A stretch of 21,197 bases of DNA from JAXIHJ01 sp034189755 (GCA_034189755.1 JAXIHJ010000131.1:1-21197); one strand, 5' to 3'. Counted from the stretch's first letter, positions 1 through 7,117 are shown. A program made the numbers and translations. The notes: generated from the sequence alone by a model not told the origin.

Positions 1-2
1 CC

Positions 3-167
3 GAATCCGATCGCCTCGCCGGCGCCGTAACTGCAATGAGCGAAATTGTCCGCAAGGTGGCCGCGTCACTACCGTCGGCCCAGAAGAACTGCGAATGCGA
101 CCAGACCATGGCTGCACACGTCCGCCAGTACGGCCTGCCCGACAATTGGCAAAAGTGGTTCGCATGA
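3..167 (+). CDS. C-terminal fragment of an unrecognised protein
   Basis: An open frame enters from the left edge and ends at TGA 165-167, giving about 54 residues. The tail contains a short Cys-x-Cys (ECECDQ-like, around residue 32) and ends in an aromatic-rich stretch, NWQKWFA. No family was recognised and the N-terminal part lies outside the window. It converges on ribBA with a gap of about 31 bp. The frame is favoured because it stays open to the window edge and carries codon use like its neighbours, but the fragment is too short for proof. Confidence 0.5.
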   Translation, partial: ESDRLAGAVTAMSEIVRKVAASLPSAQKNCECDQTMAAHVRQYGLPDNWQKWFA

Positions 168-177
168 CGAGCCCCAC

Positions 178-196
178 GGAAAGCCGTCCGCCGGCT
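178..196 (-). terminator. weak hairpin downstream of ribBA
   Basis: AGCCG (182-186) and CGGCT (192-196) can pair around a 5-base loop just beyond the ribBA stop. On the - strand the stem is followed by only TTTCC. The stem is short and the T-run poor, so this is at best a weak terminator. Confidence 0.25.
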
Positions 197-198
197 GT

Positions 199-1428
199 TC
201 AGAGGTTTTCCAGCATGTGGCCGAGCTTGTCTTTTTTCGTCTTGAGGTAGTGGCGGTTTTGGTCGTGGGCGGGAATTTGAAGCGGCACGCGCTCTACAAT
301 TTCCAGGCCGAAGCCCTCCAGGCCGTAAATCTTTCGCGGGTTGTTCGTCATGATTCGCAGCTTCGTCAGGCCCAGGTCGCGGAGTATCTGGCTGCCGATG
401 CCGTAGTCGCGGCGGTCCGGTTCGAAGCCAAGGTGCAGGTTCGCCTCGACGGTATCGAGGCCCTGCTCGATCTGGAGCTTGTATGCGCGGAGTTTGTTGA
501 TAAGCCCGATGCCGCGGCCTTCCTGGCGGACGTAGACCAGTGCGCCGGCACCTTGCGTGGCGATGGCACGCAGAGCGGTTTGCAGTTGAGGCCCGCAGTC
601 ACACCGCAATGAGCCGAACGCATCGCCGGTCAGACACTCACTGTGCACGCGGACCAGGACGGGTTCGTCACGGATAACGGGCTTGCCGGCCTTGTCCAGC
701 TCGCCGATGCCGCCCAGGCACAGTGCGATGTGCGGCTCGGGATCGACCAGGGAGCTATAGGTGATCATGCGAAACGTCGCAGCCTCCAGCGGCAGGTCGA
801 TTTCGACGGCCCGCTCAATGAGGCGTTCTGACCGCAGGCGATAGCGGATCACGTCGGCCACCGAGCACATCTTCAGCGCGTGGGTCTTGCAGAACGCTTC
901 GAGGTCAGCCCGGCGGGCCATCGTGCCGTCTTCCTTCATGATCTCACAGATGACGCCCACGGGCTTTAGGCCCGCCAACCGGCAAAGGTCCACCGCCCCT
1001 TCGGTCTGTCCGGCTCGGACAAGCACGCCCCCATCGCGTGCCCTCAGCGGAAAGACATGCCCAGGTCGTACCAGATCGCCCGGTGAAGTATTATCGTTGG
1101 CAAGAAGCTGGACAGTTCGCGCCCGGTCGGCTGCGGAAATGCCCGTACTAACGCCTGCTGCGGCGTCCACCGAGACCGTAAAGGCCGTCCCATGCAGTGC
1201 ATCGTTGTCGGCTGTCTGCGGATGCAGTGCCAGCTCGTCGGCCCGGCCGGGGAGCATCGGCACGCATATCAGGCCCCGGCCAAACTTCGCCATGAAGTTG
1301 ATGGCCTCGGCTGTAACCTTCTCGGCGGCACAGACCAGATCACCTTCATTTTCGCGCGACTCGTCGTCCAGAAGGACAAACATCCTACCCGCTCGAAGCT
1401 CCTGGAGAATTTGTTTAATCGGATCCAT
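199..1428 (-). CDS. ribBA: RibBA: DHBP synthase / GTP cyclohydrolase II
   Basis: Bifunctional cytosolic riboflavin enzyme of 409 aa. The N-terminal half (about residues 5-200) matches 3,4-dihydroxy-2-butanone-4-phosphate synthase (RibB), with the acidic metal-binding motif DDESRENEGDL near residue 22. The C-terminal half matches GTP cyclohydrolase II (RibA), with the zinc Cys cluster CLTGDAFGSLRCDCG and the RQEGRGIG motif. Together they feed both precursors of the pathway. The ATG at 1426-1428 is chosen over an upstream ATG at 1482 because an AGGAGGT lies 10 bases before it and RibB proteins start close to this point. It overlaps the 3' end of pgsA by 14 bp, so it is the last gene of a three-gene operon. 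ribH, which uses the RibB product, lies about 2.2 kb away on the other strand. Confidence 0.96.
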   Translation of the reverse strand: MDPIKQILQELRAGRMFVLLDDESRENEGDLVCAAEKVTAEAINFMAKFGRGLICVPMLPGRADELALHPQTADNDALHGTAFTVSVDAAAGVSTGISAADRARTVQLLANDNTSPGDLVRPGHVFPLRARDGGVLVRAGQTEGAVDLCRLAGLKPVGVICEIMKEDGTMARRADLEAFCKTHALKMCSVADVIRYRLRSERLIERAVEIDLPLEAATFRMITYSSLVDPEPHIALCLGGIGELDKAGKPVIRDEPVLVRVHSECLTGDAFGSLRCDCGPQLQTALRAIATQGAGALVYVRQEGRGIGLINKLRAYKLQIEQGLDTVEANLHLGFEPDRRDYGIGSQILRDLGLTKLRIMTNNPRKIYGLEGFGLEIVERVPLQIPAHDQNRHYLKTKKDKLGHMLENL

Positions 1429-2044
1429 CGAAAGGACGACCTCCTGCTGTCTGGGGTTTGGTCCGAAATACTTCATAAGCATATCCCGACAGCGTTAAGG
1501 CGGCGAGGGCAATGCACAGCAGGCCTCCTCGCCAAAGGATCTTATGGGCCATAGCGGGATTCAAGAGCTCCGGCGTCAGCAGGTGCGCCGCCAGAAGAAG
1601 TACAATGGAAAACGTCGTCATTTTTCCGAAAATACTCGGCGGGATATCCATCTTGCCCGTAAGCATTTTGGTTATCACCCCGCCCGTCGCCCAACTTACG
1701 TCTTTCAGGAGTATTCCGACGGCGCACCATGGCGGAAAGCGGAGCGGAAAAGGCGAATTTTCAGAAAAGGCCATCGAGAGGCACAATGTGTTGAGAAAGA
1801 GCTTGTCTGCTATAGGGTCCAGGTAATATCCGATTCCACCACGCGTGCGCAGCTTTCGCGCCAGAAGCCCATCTACGCCGTCACTGACGGCGGCGAAGGC
1901 AAACAGTACCCTGAAGCACCAGCGGCTGATTTCAGGCTCGAACATGGCCGGAACCCCAAGCCAAACCAAGACCGCAGCCCCTATGCGTATCGAGCTGATC
2001 ACATTGGGCAGATGGTGCACCAACGTTTGCCTGGAGCCGTTCAC
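1415..2044 (-). CDS. pgsA: CDP-alcohol phosphatidyltransferase, PgsA-like
   Basis: Integral membrane enzyme of 209 aa, expected to transfer a phosphatidyl group from CDP-diacylglycerol to an alcohol, most likely glycerol-3-phosphate. The family signature D-x2-D-G-x2-A-R-x8-G-x3-D-x3-D is complete (DGVDGLLAR ... GYYLDPIAD, about residues 52-77). Hydrophobic segments flank it through to the C-terminus. The start is taken as GTG 2044, which overlaps the stop of the upstream gene as GTGA and so suggests translational coupling. A longer frame to 2134 would lie wholly inside the upstream gene. ribBA begins inside its 3' end. The exact alcohol substrate cannot be read from the motif, so a related CDP-alcohol transferase is possible. 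Confidence 0.85.
   Translation of the reverse strand: MNGSRQTLVHHLPNVISSIRIGAAVLVWLGVPAMFEPEISRWCFRVLFAFAAVSDGVDGLLARKLRTRGGIGYYLDPIADKLFLNTLCLSMAFSENSPFPLRFPPWCAVGILLKDVSWATGGVITKMLTGKMDIPPSIFGKMTTFSIVLLLAAHLLTPELLNPAMAHKILWRGGLLCIALAALTLSGYAYEVFRTKPQTAGGRPFDGSD
1439..1445 (-). promoter_or_regulatory. strong Shine-Dalgarno of ribBA
   Basis: The - strand reads AGGAGGT here, 10 bases before the ATG at 1426-1428. It lies inside the pgsA coding sequence. It decides the ribBA start against the in-frame ATG 54 bases upstream. Confidence 0.75.
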
Positions 2045-2562
2045 TTTCGTTCGGCCTGACTGACGTCTCGGTGGAACAGCCACGCACCCACTAGCAGGAT
2101 CGCGCCCAGCGGCATGGCGAACACCACCAGCCACACACCATTTCTCATCAGCAGGTTTTGGCTCATCTCGGGCCCGGCGCCGCCAGCGCTTCTGCCTGTC
2201 AGCAGCACGAACATTGTTACGCCGCTTAGAATAAACAGCAGGACGCCGACCACCAACAGCAAGGGAATCATCGTTCGTTTATATTGATGGGCGTGTGCGA
2301 TGCGATGCTGGGTTTGGAAAGTGGCGGCCCTGGCCTTTCGTGCAGCCAAGCCATCGGCCTCCATAGGAACACCCTCGATGACGGCCGGTTCTTCCTGACC
2401 ACCTACCAGTTCCTCCTCATCGGCCCATTGTACACCCGGGCCGGTATCGGCTGCATCGGCCGCAGAAGCATCCTCGGAGCCTGAGGCCTGGACATTCTGC
2501 CCCTCGGCCAAGGCCTCTAAAGCGTCGATATTGTGACTGTGTTTGTCCTCTGGCTTGTCCAT
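2041..2562 (-). CDS. hypothetical two-TM membrane protein
   Basis: 173 aa, family not recognised. Residues 1-95 are hydrophilic, rich in Glu/Asp/Ala and probably disordered. They are followed by two clear membrane segments at about 98-121 and 142-163, with a short Gly-rich linker between and a short charged tail. ATG 2562 is preferred over a GTG at 2589 because an AAGGA motif lies five bases before it. It is the first gene of the operon with pgsA and ribBA, and its stop overlaps the pgsA start. A role in the envelope is an inference from topology only. Confidence 0.75.
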   Translation of the reverse strand: MDKPEDKHSHNIDALEALAEGQNVQASGSEDASAADAADTGPGVQWADEEELVGGQEEPAVIEGVPMEADGLAARKARAATFQTQHRIAHAHQYKRTMIPLLLVVGVLLFILSGVTMFVLLTGRSAGGAGPEMSQNLLMRNGVWLVVFAMPLGAILLVGAWLFHRDVSQAERK

Positions 2563-2572
2563 AGTCTTCCTT

Positions 2573-2601
2573 TTTACAGACTTTTCCACAGAGATTATAT
2601 G
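2573..2601. promoter_or_regulatory. overlapping divergent promoters
   Basis: On the - strand a perfect TATAAT (2594-2599) sits about 30 bases before the ATG at 2562, without an obvious -35 box. On the + strand TTTACA (2573-2578), a 17-base spacer and TATATG (2596-2601) could drive the MEMO gene. The two -10 boxes use the same AT-rich stretch, so the promoters may compete. This is pattern-based only. Confidence 0.45.
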
Positions 2602-2658
2602 GATTGATGATACAAATCTCTTAAGATGGTACCAACGGTTTTTTCCTCAGGGTGTGCG

Positions 2659-3531
2659 ATGAACATTCGACAGCCCATTCGGGCAGGCAGTTTTTATGAG
2701 GCGTCCGCTGCATCTTGCAAGCACCATGCCGCCAAGCTGCTTGACTCTGTAACGCTGCGCGATGATTTACCGTCGCGGTTGTACGGCGGATTGCTGCCGC
2801 ACGCCGGGTGGATGTACTCCGGGGCGCTCGCCGCCGAGACGCTCAAAACCCTGCATGCGGCCCAGCCTCTGGAAACCATCGTGCTGCTCGGGGCCGACCA
2901 CGTCGGGCTTGTTAGCCAGGGCGAGGTGTATCCTTCCGGCGTGTGGCGGACCCCGATGGGCGACGTACCGGTAAACCAGCAGCTCGCCAGCGCCCTGATC
3001 GATTCAGCAGACTGCCTTAGGGCCAATCCCGAAGCCCACAGCCGCGAGCATTCGCTGGAGGTCCAAGTACCGCTTATCCAAGTCCTGGCGCCGGAGGCCC
3101 AAATCGTGCCGATCGCCGTACCACCGTCGGAGTCGGCTACGGAGATAGGCAAGGCCATCGGGCGGGTGCTTGCAGAGCAGTTTCCCAATGCTTGCGTAAT
3201 CGGCAGCACGGACCTGACGCATCACGGGGGGCATTTTCCCACACCCGGCGGGCACGGCAAGGCCGGCGAACAGTACACCCGCGCCAACGACCGCCGCATG
3301 CTGGATTTAGTCGAGGCCCTGGACGCCGAGGCCGTTGTTTCCGAATCCGCCGCTCACCAAAACGCCTGTGGCGCCGGCGCCATCGCCGCCACCGTCGCCG
3401 CCTGTAAACAAATGGGCGCCACCCGGGGCATCTGCCTGCATTACACCAACAGTTATTGCATCGTTCACAGCCTCTACCCCGACGAGGCCGACGACACGAC
3501 CGTAGGATACGCCGCGGTGGTCTTCGCATAG
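2659..3531 (+). CDS. MEMO family (AmmeMemoRadiSam protein B)
   Basis: 290 aa, full length for the MEMO1-like family. Recognisable blocks run in order: RQPIRAGSFY at the N-terminus, GGLLPHAGWMYSG (about residue 50), LLGADHVG, SREHSLEVQVPL, STDLTHHG and a C-terminal NACGAGAI with the conserved Cys. The His and Cys residues correspond to the family's metal-site positions. In bacteria the protein usually belongs to the AmmeMemoRadiSam set with a radical-SAM enzyme and an AMMECR1 protein, but neither partner is in this window and the substrate is unknown. ATG 2659 is used because homology begins at once after it; an ATG at 2626 would add 11 unrelated residues. Confidence 0.88.
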   Translation: MNIRQPIRAGSFYEASAASCKHHAAKLLDSVTLRDDLPSRLYGGLLPHAGWMYSGALAAETLKTLHAAQPLETIVLLGADHVGLVSQGEVYPSGVWRTPMGDVPVNQQLASALIDSADCLRANPEAHSREHSLEVQVPLIQVLAPEAQIVPIAVPPSESATEIGKAIGRVLAEQFPNACVIGSTDLTHHGGHFPTPGGHGKAGEQYTRANDRRMLDLVEALDAEAVVSESAAHQNACGAGAIAATVAACKQMGATRGICLHYTNSYCIVHSLYPDEADDTTVGYAAVVFA

Positions 3532-3537
3532 CTACCC

Positions 3538-3567
3538 TTGCAGAACCGGCCCAGCCGGCGGTATACT
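3538..3567 (+). promoter_or_regulatory. promoter of ribH
   Basis: TTGCAG (3538-3543), an 18-base spacer and TATACT (3562-3567) lie in the 71-bp gap before ribH and predict a start near 3574. The leader would be about 30 bases, too short for an FMN riboswitch. Confidence 0.55.
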
Positions 3568-3602
3568 CTCGGTTTGTACAACCAATCTCAGGAGTAGGAA
3601 CC

Positions 3603-4091
3603 ATGAAAGAATATCACGGCAAGCTGATCGCTCCCCCCAAGACCAGGTTCGCAGTCGTCGTCAGCCGGTTCAACGAGTTCGTAACGAGCAAGCTGCTGAG
3701 CGGCTGCATGGACGTTCTGGTTCGTCACGGCGCAAGCGAGGCGAACGTGGACGTGGTCTGGTCGCCGGGCGGTTTCGAGATTCCTCTGTTGGCCAAGCGG
3801 CTCGCCGGCACCGGTCGTTATGCAGCCGTCATCTGCCTGGGGGCGATCATTCGCGGTGGAACGGACCACCATCAATACATCGCCTCACAGTTAGCCAGGG
3901 GTGTGGCCCAGGCGGCTTTGCAGACTTCCGTGCCTTGTATCTTCGGCGTGCTGACGTGCGACAGCCTGGAGCAGGCGATCGAGCGTGCCGGCACCAAGTC
4001 CGGCAACAAGGGCGCCGACGCCGCAACGGCAGCCATCGAAATGGCCAATCTCTTCCAGCAGCTTCCGGCCGGAAAGAAACCAACCAAGTAA
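3603..4091 (+). CDS. ribH: 6,7-dimethyl-8-ribityllumazine synthase
   Basis: 162 aa, typical length. Lumazine synthase condenses the RibB product with the ribityl-aminopyrimidine to make 6,7-dimethyl-8-ribityllumazine, usually as a cytosolic oligomer. Family blocks are visible: VVVSRFNEFVTSKLL near the start, WSPGGFEIPLLAKRL (about 54-68), CLGAIIRGGTDHHQYIA (about 79-95) and the C-terminal GNKGADAA. A clear AGGAG precedes ATG 3603, whereas the longer open frame from 3456 overlaps the MEMO gene in a different frame. It begins a run with nusB six bases downstream, a common bacterial pairing. Confidence 0.95.
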   Translation: MKEYHGKLIAPPKTRFAVVVSRFNEFVTSKLLSGCMDVLVRHGASEANVDVVWSPGGFEIPLLAKRLAGTGRYAAVICLGAIIRGGTDHHQYIASQLARGVAQAALQTSVPCIFGVLTCDSLEQAIERAGTKSGNKGADAATAAIEMANLFQQLPAGKKPTK

Positions 4092-4097
4092 CTCATC

Positions 4098-4544
4098 GTG
4101 AAACAGATTCACCGAGCAAGAAGGCTCGCCTTGCAGGGTTTGTGTTGCCTGGACGTCCGCGGCCTACAGGCGATGGACCGAGTCGATCGGTTTATTGACG
4201 ACAGCCCTGAATCGCCCGAAGTACTCGCCCGGGCACGCGAAATGATCCAGGCAACATCTGCGAGCCTCGAGCGGTGCGACTGCCTTCTGGCTCGGCACGC
4301 CCGTCACTGGGACTTGAGGCGCCTTGCCCTGGTGGACCGCAACATCCTCCGCTTGGCTGTCTTGGAGTTCCTCAGCGGCCGGACGCCCAGGAAGGTCGTC
4401 ATCACAGAAGCGATCAAGCTTGCCGGAGAATTTTCCACGGCCGAGAGCGTGAGCTTCATCAACGGCGTACTGGACGCCGTCGCTAAAGAAATCATCAGGG
4501 ATGCAGTGGATACACAGGATAACGGAAAAGAAAGAAAAGACTAA
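4098..4544 (+). CDS. nusB: transcription antitermination factor NusB
   Basis: 148 aa all-helical RNA-binding factor that acts with NusE at boxA in rRNA transcription. The C-terminal core is diagnostic: DRNILRLAVLEFL (about 78-90), then KVVITEAIKLAGEFS and SFINGVLDAVAKE. The start is a GTG six bases after the ribH stop. The last roughly 16 codons, after the normal family end, are encoded by an inverted repeat (4496-4523) that reappears beyond the next gene. The tail therefore looks acquired rather than native. Confidence 0.9.
   Translation: MKQIHRARRLALQGLCCLDVRGLQAMDRVDRFIDDSPESPEVLARAREMIQATSASLERCDCLLARHARHWDLRRLALVDRNILRLAVLEFLSGRTPRKVVITEAIKLAGEFSTAESVSFINGVLDAVAKEIIRDAVDTQDNGKERKD
4496..4523 (+). 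repeat. left copy of 28-bp inverted repeat
   Basis: It starts CAGGGATGCAG and ends GGATAAC. Its inverted partner is at 4968-4995, with 26 of 28 positions identical when that copy is reverse-complemented. The word GGAT occurs three times at 9-bp spacing inside it. It lies in the nusB reading frame. Confidence 0.85.
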
Positions 4545-4551
4545 CTGACTT

Positions 4552-4956
4552 ATGACCATTGGGCCGCATGAAAAACTGACGAGGCGGATTCTTCGGTGTG
4601 CGTTTCGAGTACAGAATACGCTTGGCTGCAGGTTTTTGGAAAAGGTGTATGAGAATGCCTTGATGATCACCTTGAAACAGGAAGGGCTTGATGCGTCGCA
4701 ACAGGTTTCCTTGCGGGTTCATTTTGAGAAAGTTCTGGTCGGCCAATACGTCGCGGATATCATCGTGGCCGGAGCCGTGCTCATTGAGATTAAGGTCACT
4801 GAAGAGAATCATCCAGTTTACGTAGCGCAAGTGCCGAATTATCTTAAAGCCACAAACCTGCCGGTCGGCCTCCTGATTAATTTTGGAGGGCCGAGACTCT
4901 GCTATCGCCGTTTAACGTTGCGACAAAACGCAGATTCCGGCACAATTGAATCCTAA
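4552..4956 (+). CDS. GxxExxY-family PD-(D/E)XK protein
   Basis: 134 aa, normal length for the GxxExxY (PDDEXK_3-type) family, whose function is unknown. The family block is present as CRFLEKVYENAL (residues about 26-37); the eponymous Gly is Arg here while Glu and Tyr are kept. A nuclease-like core follows, VADIIVAGAVLIEIK (about 66-80), supplying the D...ExK pattern, then AQVPNYLKAT and VGLLINFG near the end. It starts seven bases after the nusB stop. Its base composition is lower in G+C than the flanking genes and inverted repeats bracket it, which suggests transfer. A nuclease role is inferred from the fold motif only. Confidence 0.87.
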   Translation: MTIGPHEKLTRRILRCAFRVQNTLGCRFLEKVYENALMITLKQEGLDASQQVSLRVHFEKVLVGQYVADIIVAGAVLIEIKVTEENHPVYVAQVPNYLKATNLPVGLLINFGGPRLCYRRLTLRQNADSGTIES

Positions 4957-4967
4957 TTTGATTTGCT

Positions 4968-4995
4968 GTTATCCCGTGTATCCCCTGCATCCCTG
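4968..4995 (-). repeat. right copy of 28-bp inverted repeat
   Basis: Reverse complement of the 4496-4523 copy with two mismatches. It ends 18 bases before the ftsY ATG, so it forms the 5' leader of ftsY. Partial similarity continues three to four bases on the outer side. Confidence 0.85.
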
Positions 4996-5013
4996 CTGAA
5001 ACAGGAAGCGACA

Positions 5014-5931
5014 ATGGCATTGTTTCGCAAGGCAATCGAAAAACTGGCTGCCGGTCTCAGCCGGACCAAGCAGAAGTTCCTGGGCGGGCTGGGAACGCTT
5101 CTGGCCGGGCGGAAGCTGGATTCAGAATTGATGGACGAACTGGAGGCGATGCTAATACAGGCCGACTTCGGCGTGGCGATGGCAACGAAGACCTGTGACG
5201 ACCTTCAGAGAGCCTACCGTGAAAAACGCATCGAAGGGGGCAAGGACGTAATCGAGTTTCTCAAGGCCGAGTTGAAGGACTGCTGGCCGCAGGCTGACCG
5301 GGCGGTGCATTTCGCCCCGACCGGCCCGACGGTCATACTGGTCGCAGGCATCAACGGTTCGGGCAAGACCACCTCGATTGCCAAGCTGGCCTGGCAGTTT
5401 AAGCAGGACGGCAAGAAGGTATGCCTGGCTGCGGCGGATACCTTCCGCGCGGCGGCTGTCGAGCAGCTTGCCATCTGGGCCGACCGAATCGGCGCCGACA
5501 TCGTCAAGGGCGGCGGGTCCGACCCGGCGGCGGTGGTTTTCGACGCCTGCGACGCCGCTGTCGCACGTGGCGCGGACGTGCTGCTGGTAGACACGGCCGG
5601 CAGGCTTCACACCAAGGACAACCTCATGCGCGAACTGACAAAAATCCGCGACGTGGTGGCCAGGAAAATCCCCGGCGCGCCGCACGAGGTGCTGCTGGTG
5701 CTCGACGCCACGACCGGACAGAATGCCATCAACCAGGCCAAGGCGTTCACAGCCGCCATCGACGTAACCGGCATATTCCTGGCCAAACTGGACGGCACGG
5801 CCAAGGGCGGTATCGTCGTGGCTATTCGCGACGAGACTAACCTGCCGGTCAAGTTCGTCGGCATCGGCGAAACATACCAGGACATCGAGCATTTCGACCC
5901 CGACCAGTTCGTCGATGCGCTTTTTGCATAG
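5014..5931 (+). CDS. ftsY: signal recognition particle receptor FtsY
   Basis: 305 aa SRP receptor GTPase that docks ribosome-SRP complexes at the membrane. The N domain (about 1-95) leads into the G domain, with the P-loop GINGSGKTTS (about 112-121), DTFRAAAVEQL, the switch motif DTAGRLHT, TKLDGTAKGG-type guanine contact and GIGE near the end. It lacks the long acidic A domain of E. coli FtsY, as in many bacteria. ATG 5014 follows an AGGAAG motif; the in-frame ATG at 4963 lies in the repeat region and would add 17 unlikely residues. Confidence 0.95.
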   Translation: MALFRKAIEKLAAGLSRTKQKFLGGLGTLLAGRKLDSELMDELEAMLIQADFGVAMATKTCDDLQRAYREKRIEGGKDVIEFLKAELKDCWPQADRAVHFAPTGPTVILVAGINGSGKTTSIAKLAWQFKQDGKKVCLAAADTFRAAAVEQLAIWADRIGADIVKGGGSDPAAVVFDACDAAVARGADVLLVDTAGRLHTKDNLMRELTKIRDVVARKIPGAPHEVLLVLDATTGQNAINQAKAFTAAIDVTGIFLAKLDGTAKGGIVVAIRDETNLPVKFVGIGETYQDIEHFDPDQFVDALFA

Positions 5932-5932
5932 G

Positions 5933-6030
5933 AACATCGTATTCCCCTGCGTACAGACGCGATGTTTGTCTGGATGGTGGGTTTACCACCCTGTGGGTTC
6001 AGGTCCGGCGGAGTTGCTGCTTTAAGCAAC
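5933..6030. other. hairpin-rich convergent intergenic region
   Basis: Three stems lie between convergent genes: AACATCG/CGATGTT (5933-5939 with 5960-5966), GGTGG/CCACC around GTTTA (5976-5990) and GTTGCT/AGCAAC (6013-6030). The last overlaps the - strand stop codon. None has a proper T-run, so Rho-independent termination is not certain. Confidence 0.35.
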
Positions 6031-6876
6031 AGTGAAGGCTAACACCCGCCCGATAAGGTGCCCCAATATGAGCATGGGCAAGAGGAGCATGGTTTGCAGG
6101 GTAGTTGGAACTAATGTGCCCAAGATGTAGGTGAAGAAAGCAGGGACCAGCACCTTGTACGCCTCACGGAGCAATTTCTTGTCCCCAAGTTCCTTCAAAT
6201 AGCCCAAAGCGTACTTGGACGCTAGGAACTCTTGGTATAGGACGCCCAAGGGGATAAACCGGAGAAGCATATAGGCCCCGAGGAACCTCCGGCGCGAGAA
6301 GTCCAGAGCATGCCCAGCTTCGTGCAGCGCAATAGCAATGTGGTCGGAGAAAAGATGGACGGAGTTACGAAAGGGCACGAAACAGTCGCCCCCGAAGAGC
6401 CTCCACGGCCAAAGGGTGTACGTAAGAAAATACGGGAAGCCAAAACAGACACGGAACACCCAACTCATCCTTTCGTTCCTGAAAAGCCTTGCCAACTCTC
6501 CGAACGGCGCGTACTGGTTCAGTCGGAAAGTCACCCCCCGAAGCTCGTGCTTTGTAGCGAATTCTCTGACGTGGAACTCGATTGCACTGGATATCGACCG
6601 GCTGCCCACGCGCCAGTTGAATAAAAAAACCTTATCGAGAATTGAAAGGAGGTTCCCGATCGCATCAATGGGCCAGAACCGCCTCCCGCGCTCTATTCGA
6701 AAAACGCCCCGCGCCGGCCTCGCCCCCGGAGACGCCCCATGCGACGGTTCCAACGGTGGCGCGACGGGAGCCTGTGTCTCTGGAAAAAGGCCCCGAACAT
6801 GAGAAGCTGGAACCCAGTGGGCTAAACCCTCACGCCAGACAAGATCGGATGCGTGTAGTTTTCCTGTTCTGGCCAA
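6022..6876 (-). CDS. GYF_2-like domain + HExxH membrane metallopeptidase-like protein
   Basis: 284 aa from a TTG codon. The first 30 residues (SDLVWREGLAHWVPA) match the second half of a GYF_2 (DUF4339) domain; the first half of that domain is readable in the same frame upstream (see 6877-6930). Residues about 60-170 are of unknown type. Then comes HEAGHALDF (about 187-195), a zinc HExxH motif, followed some 30 residues later by QEFLASKYAL, which resembles the third-ligand helix of M48-type gluzincins. Hydrophobic segments surround these motifs and end the protein (about 243-280), suggesting a membrane-associated peptidase. The start is uncertain and no Shine-Dalgarno precedes the TTG. The region is less G+C-rich than its neighbours. 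Family membership is inferred from motifs. Confidence 0.65.
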   Translation of the reverse strand: MARTGKLHASDLVWREGLAHWVPASHVRGLFPETQAPVAPPLEPSHGASPGARPARGVFRIERGRRFWPIDAIGNLLSILDKVFLFNWRVGSRSISSAIEFHVREFATKHELRGVTFRLNQYAPFGELARLFRNERMSWVFRVCFGFPYFLTYTLWPWRLFGGDCFVPFRNSVHLFSDHIAIALHEAGHALDFSRRRFLGAYMLLRFIPLGVLYQEFLASKYALGYLKELGDKKLLREAYKVLVPAFFTYILGTLVPTTLQTMLLLPMLILGHLIGRVLAFTVA

Positions 6877-6930
6877 GAGGCACAGTGCGCTGGATGAAAT
6901 GGGCCCACGTTCCTGACTCCCGCGTATGTA
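6877..6930 (-). other. in-frame 5' extension encoding first half of GYF_2 domain
   Basis: Reading upstream from the TTG in the same frame gives YIRGSQERGPISSSALCLL, which is what the start of a GYF_2 domain looks like. It is open only back to a TAA at 6931-6933 and holds no ATG or GTG; an ATA lies at 6925-6927. Either a rare start codon is used, or the true 5' end is in another frame because of a frameshift or base error. Confidence 0.5.
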
Positions 6931-7102
6931 TTACCAACCCGTACTTCCCACTGTCGTACGCCTTCAAAAATCACTGGGCTTTGAGTTGAGACTCACCATA
7001 TGGCCTCAAACCACCTGTTTGGTATCCAATGGTCCAGCGTGCATCATTGCCACATATGCAGCACTGGTTTTGGCGGATGGCAGCTTACCCAGTACCCGAT
7101 TG

Positions 7103-7111
7103 TGATACAAT
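7103..7111 (+). promoter_or_regulatory. extended -10 of mnmG (possible leaderless start)
   Basis: TGATACAAT forms an extended -10 element (TG at 7103-7104, TACAAT at 7106-7111). Transcription would begin about seven bases on, at or next to the GTG start at 7118, and no Shine-Dalgarno is seen. Confidence 0.4.
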
Positions 7112-7117
7112 AGCGAC

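Larger units (their letters stand above)
4496..4995. mobile_element. candidate GxxExxY insertion unit bounded by inverted repeats
   Basis: A 500-bp block runs from one 28-bp repeat (4496-4523) to its inverted copy (4968-4995) and holds a single complete gene. It sits between nusB and ftsY and is visibly more A+T-rich than its neighbours. No transposase or clear target duplication was seen. If it moves, it must be mobilised in trans or by the encoded PD-(D/E)XK protein. This is an inference. Confidence 0.45.

Noticed and set aside
3532..3602. FMN riboswitch before ribH
   Set aside because: The gap is only 71 bases and is filled by a promoter and Shine-Dalgarno; no RFN element core.
5152..5937. 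261-codon - strand frame opposite ftsY
   Set aside because: Covers the whole GTPase domain of ftsY in antisense; no support of its own.
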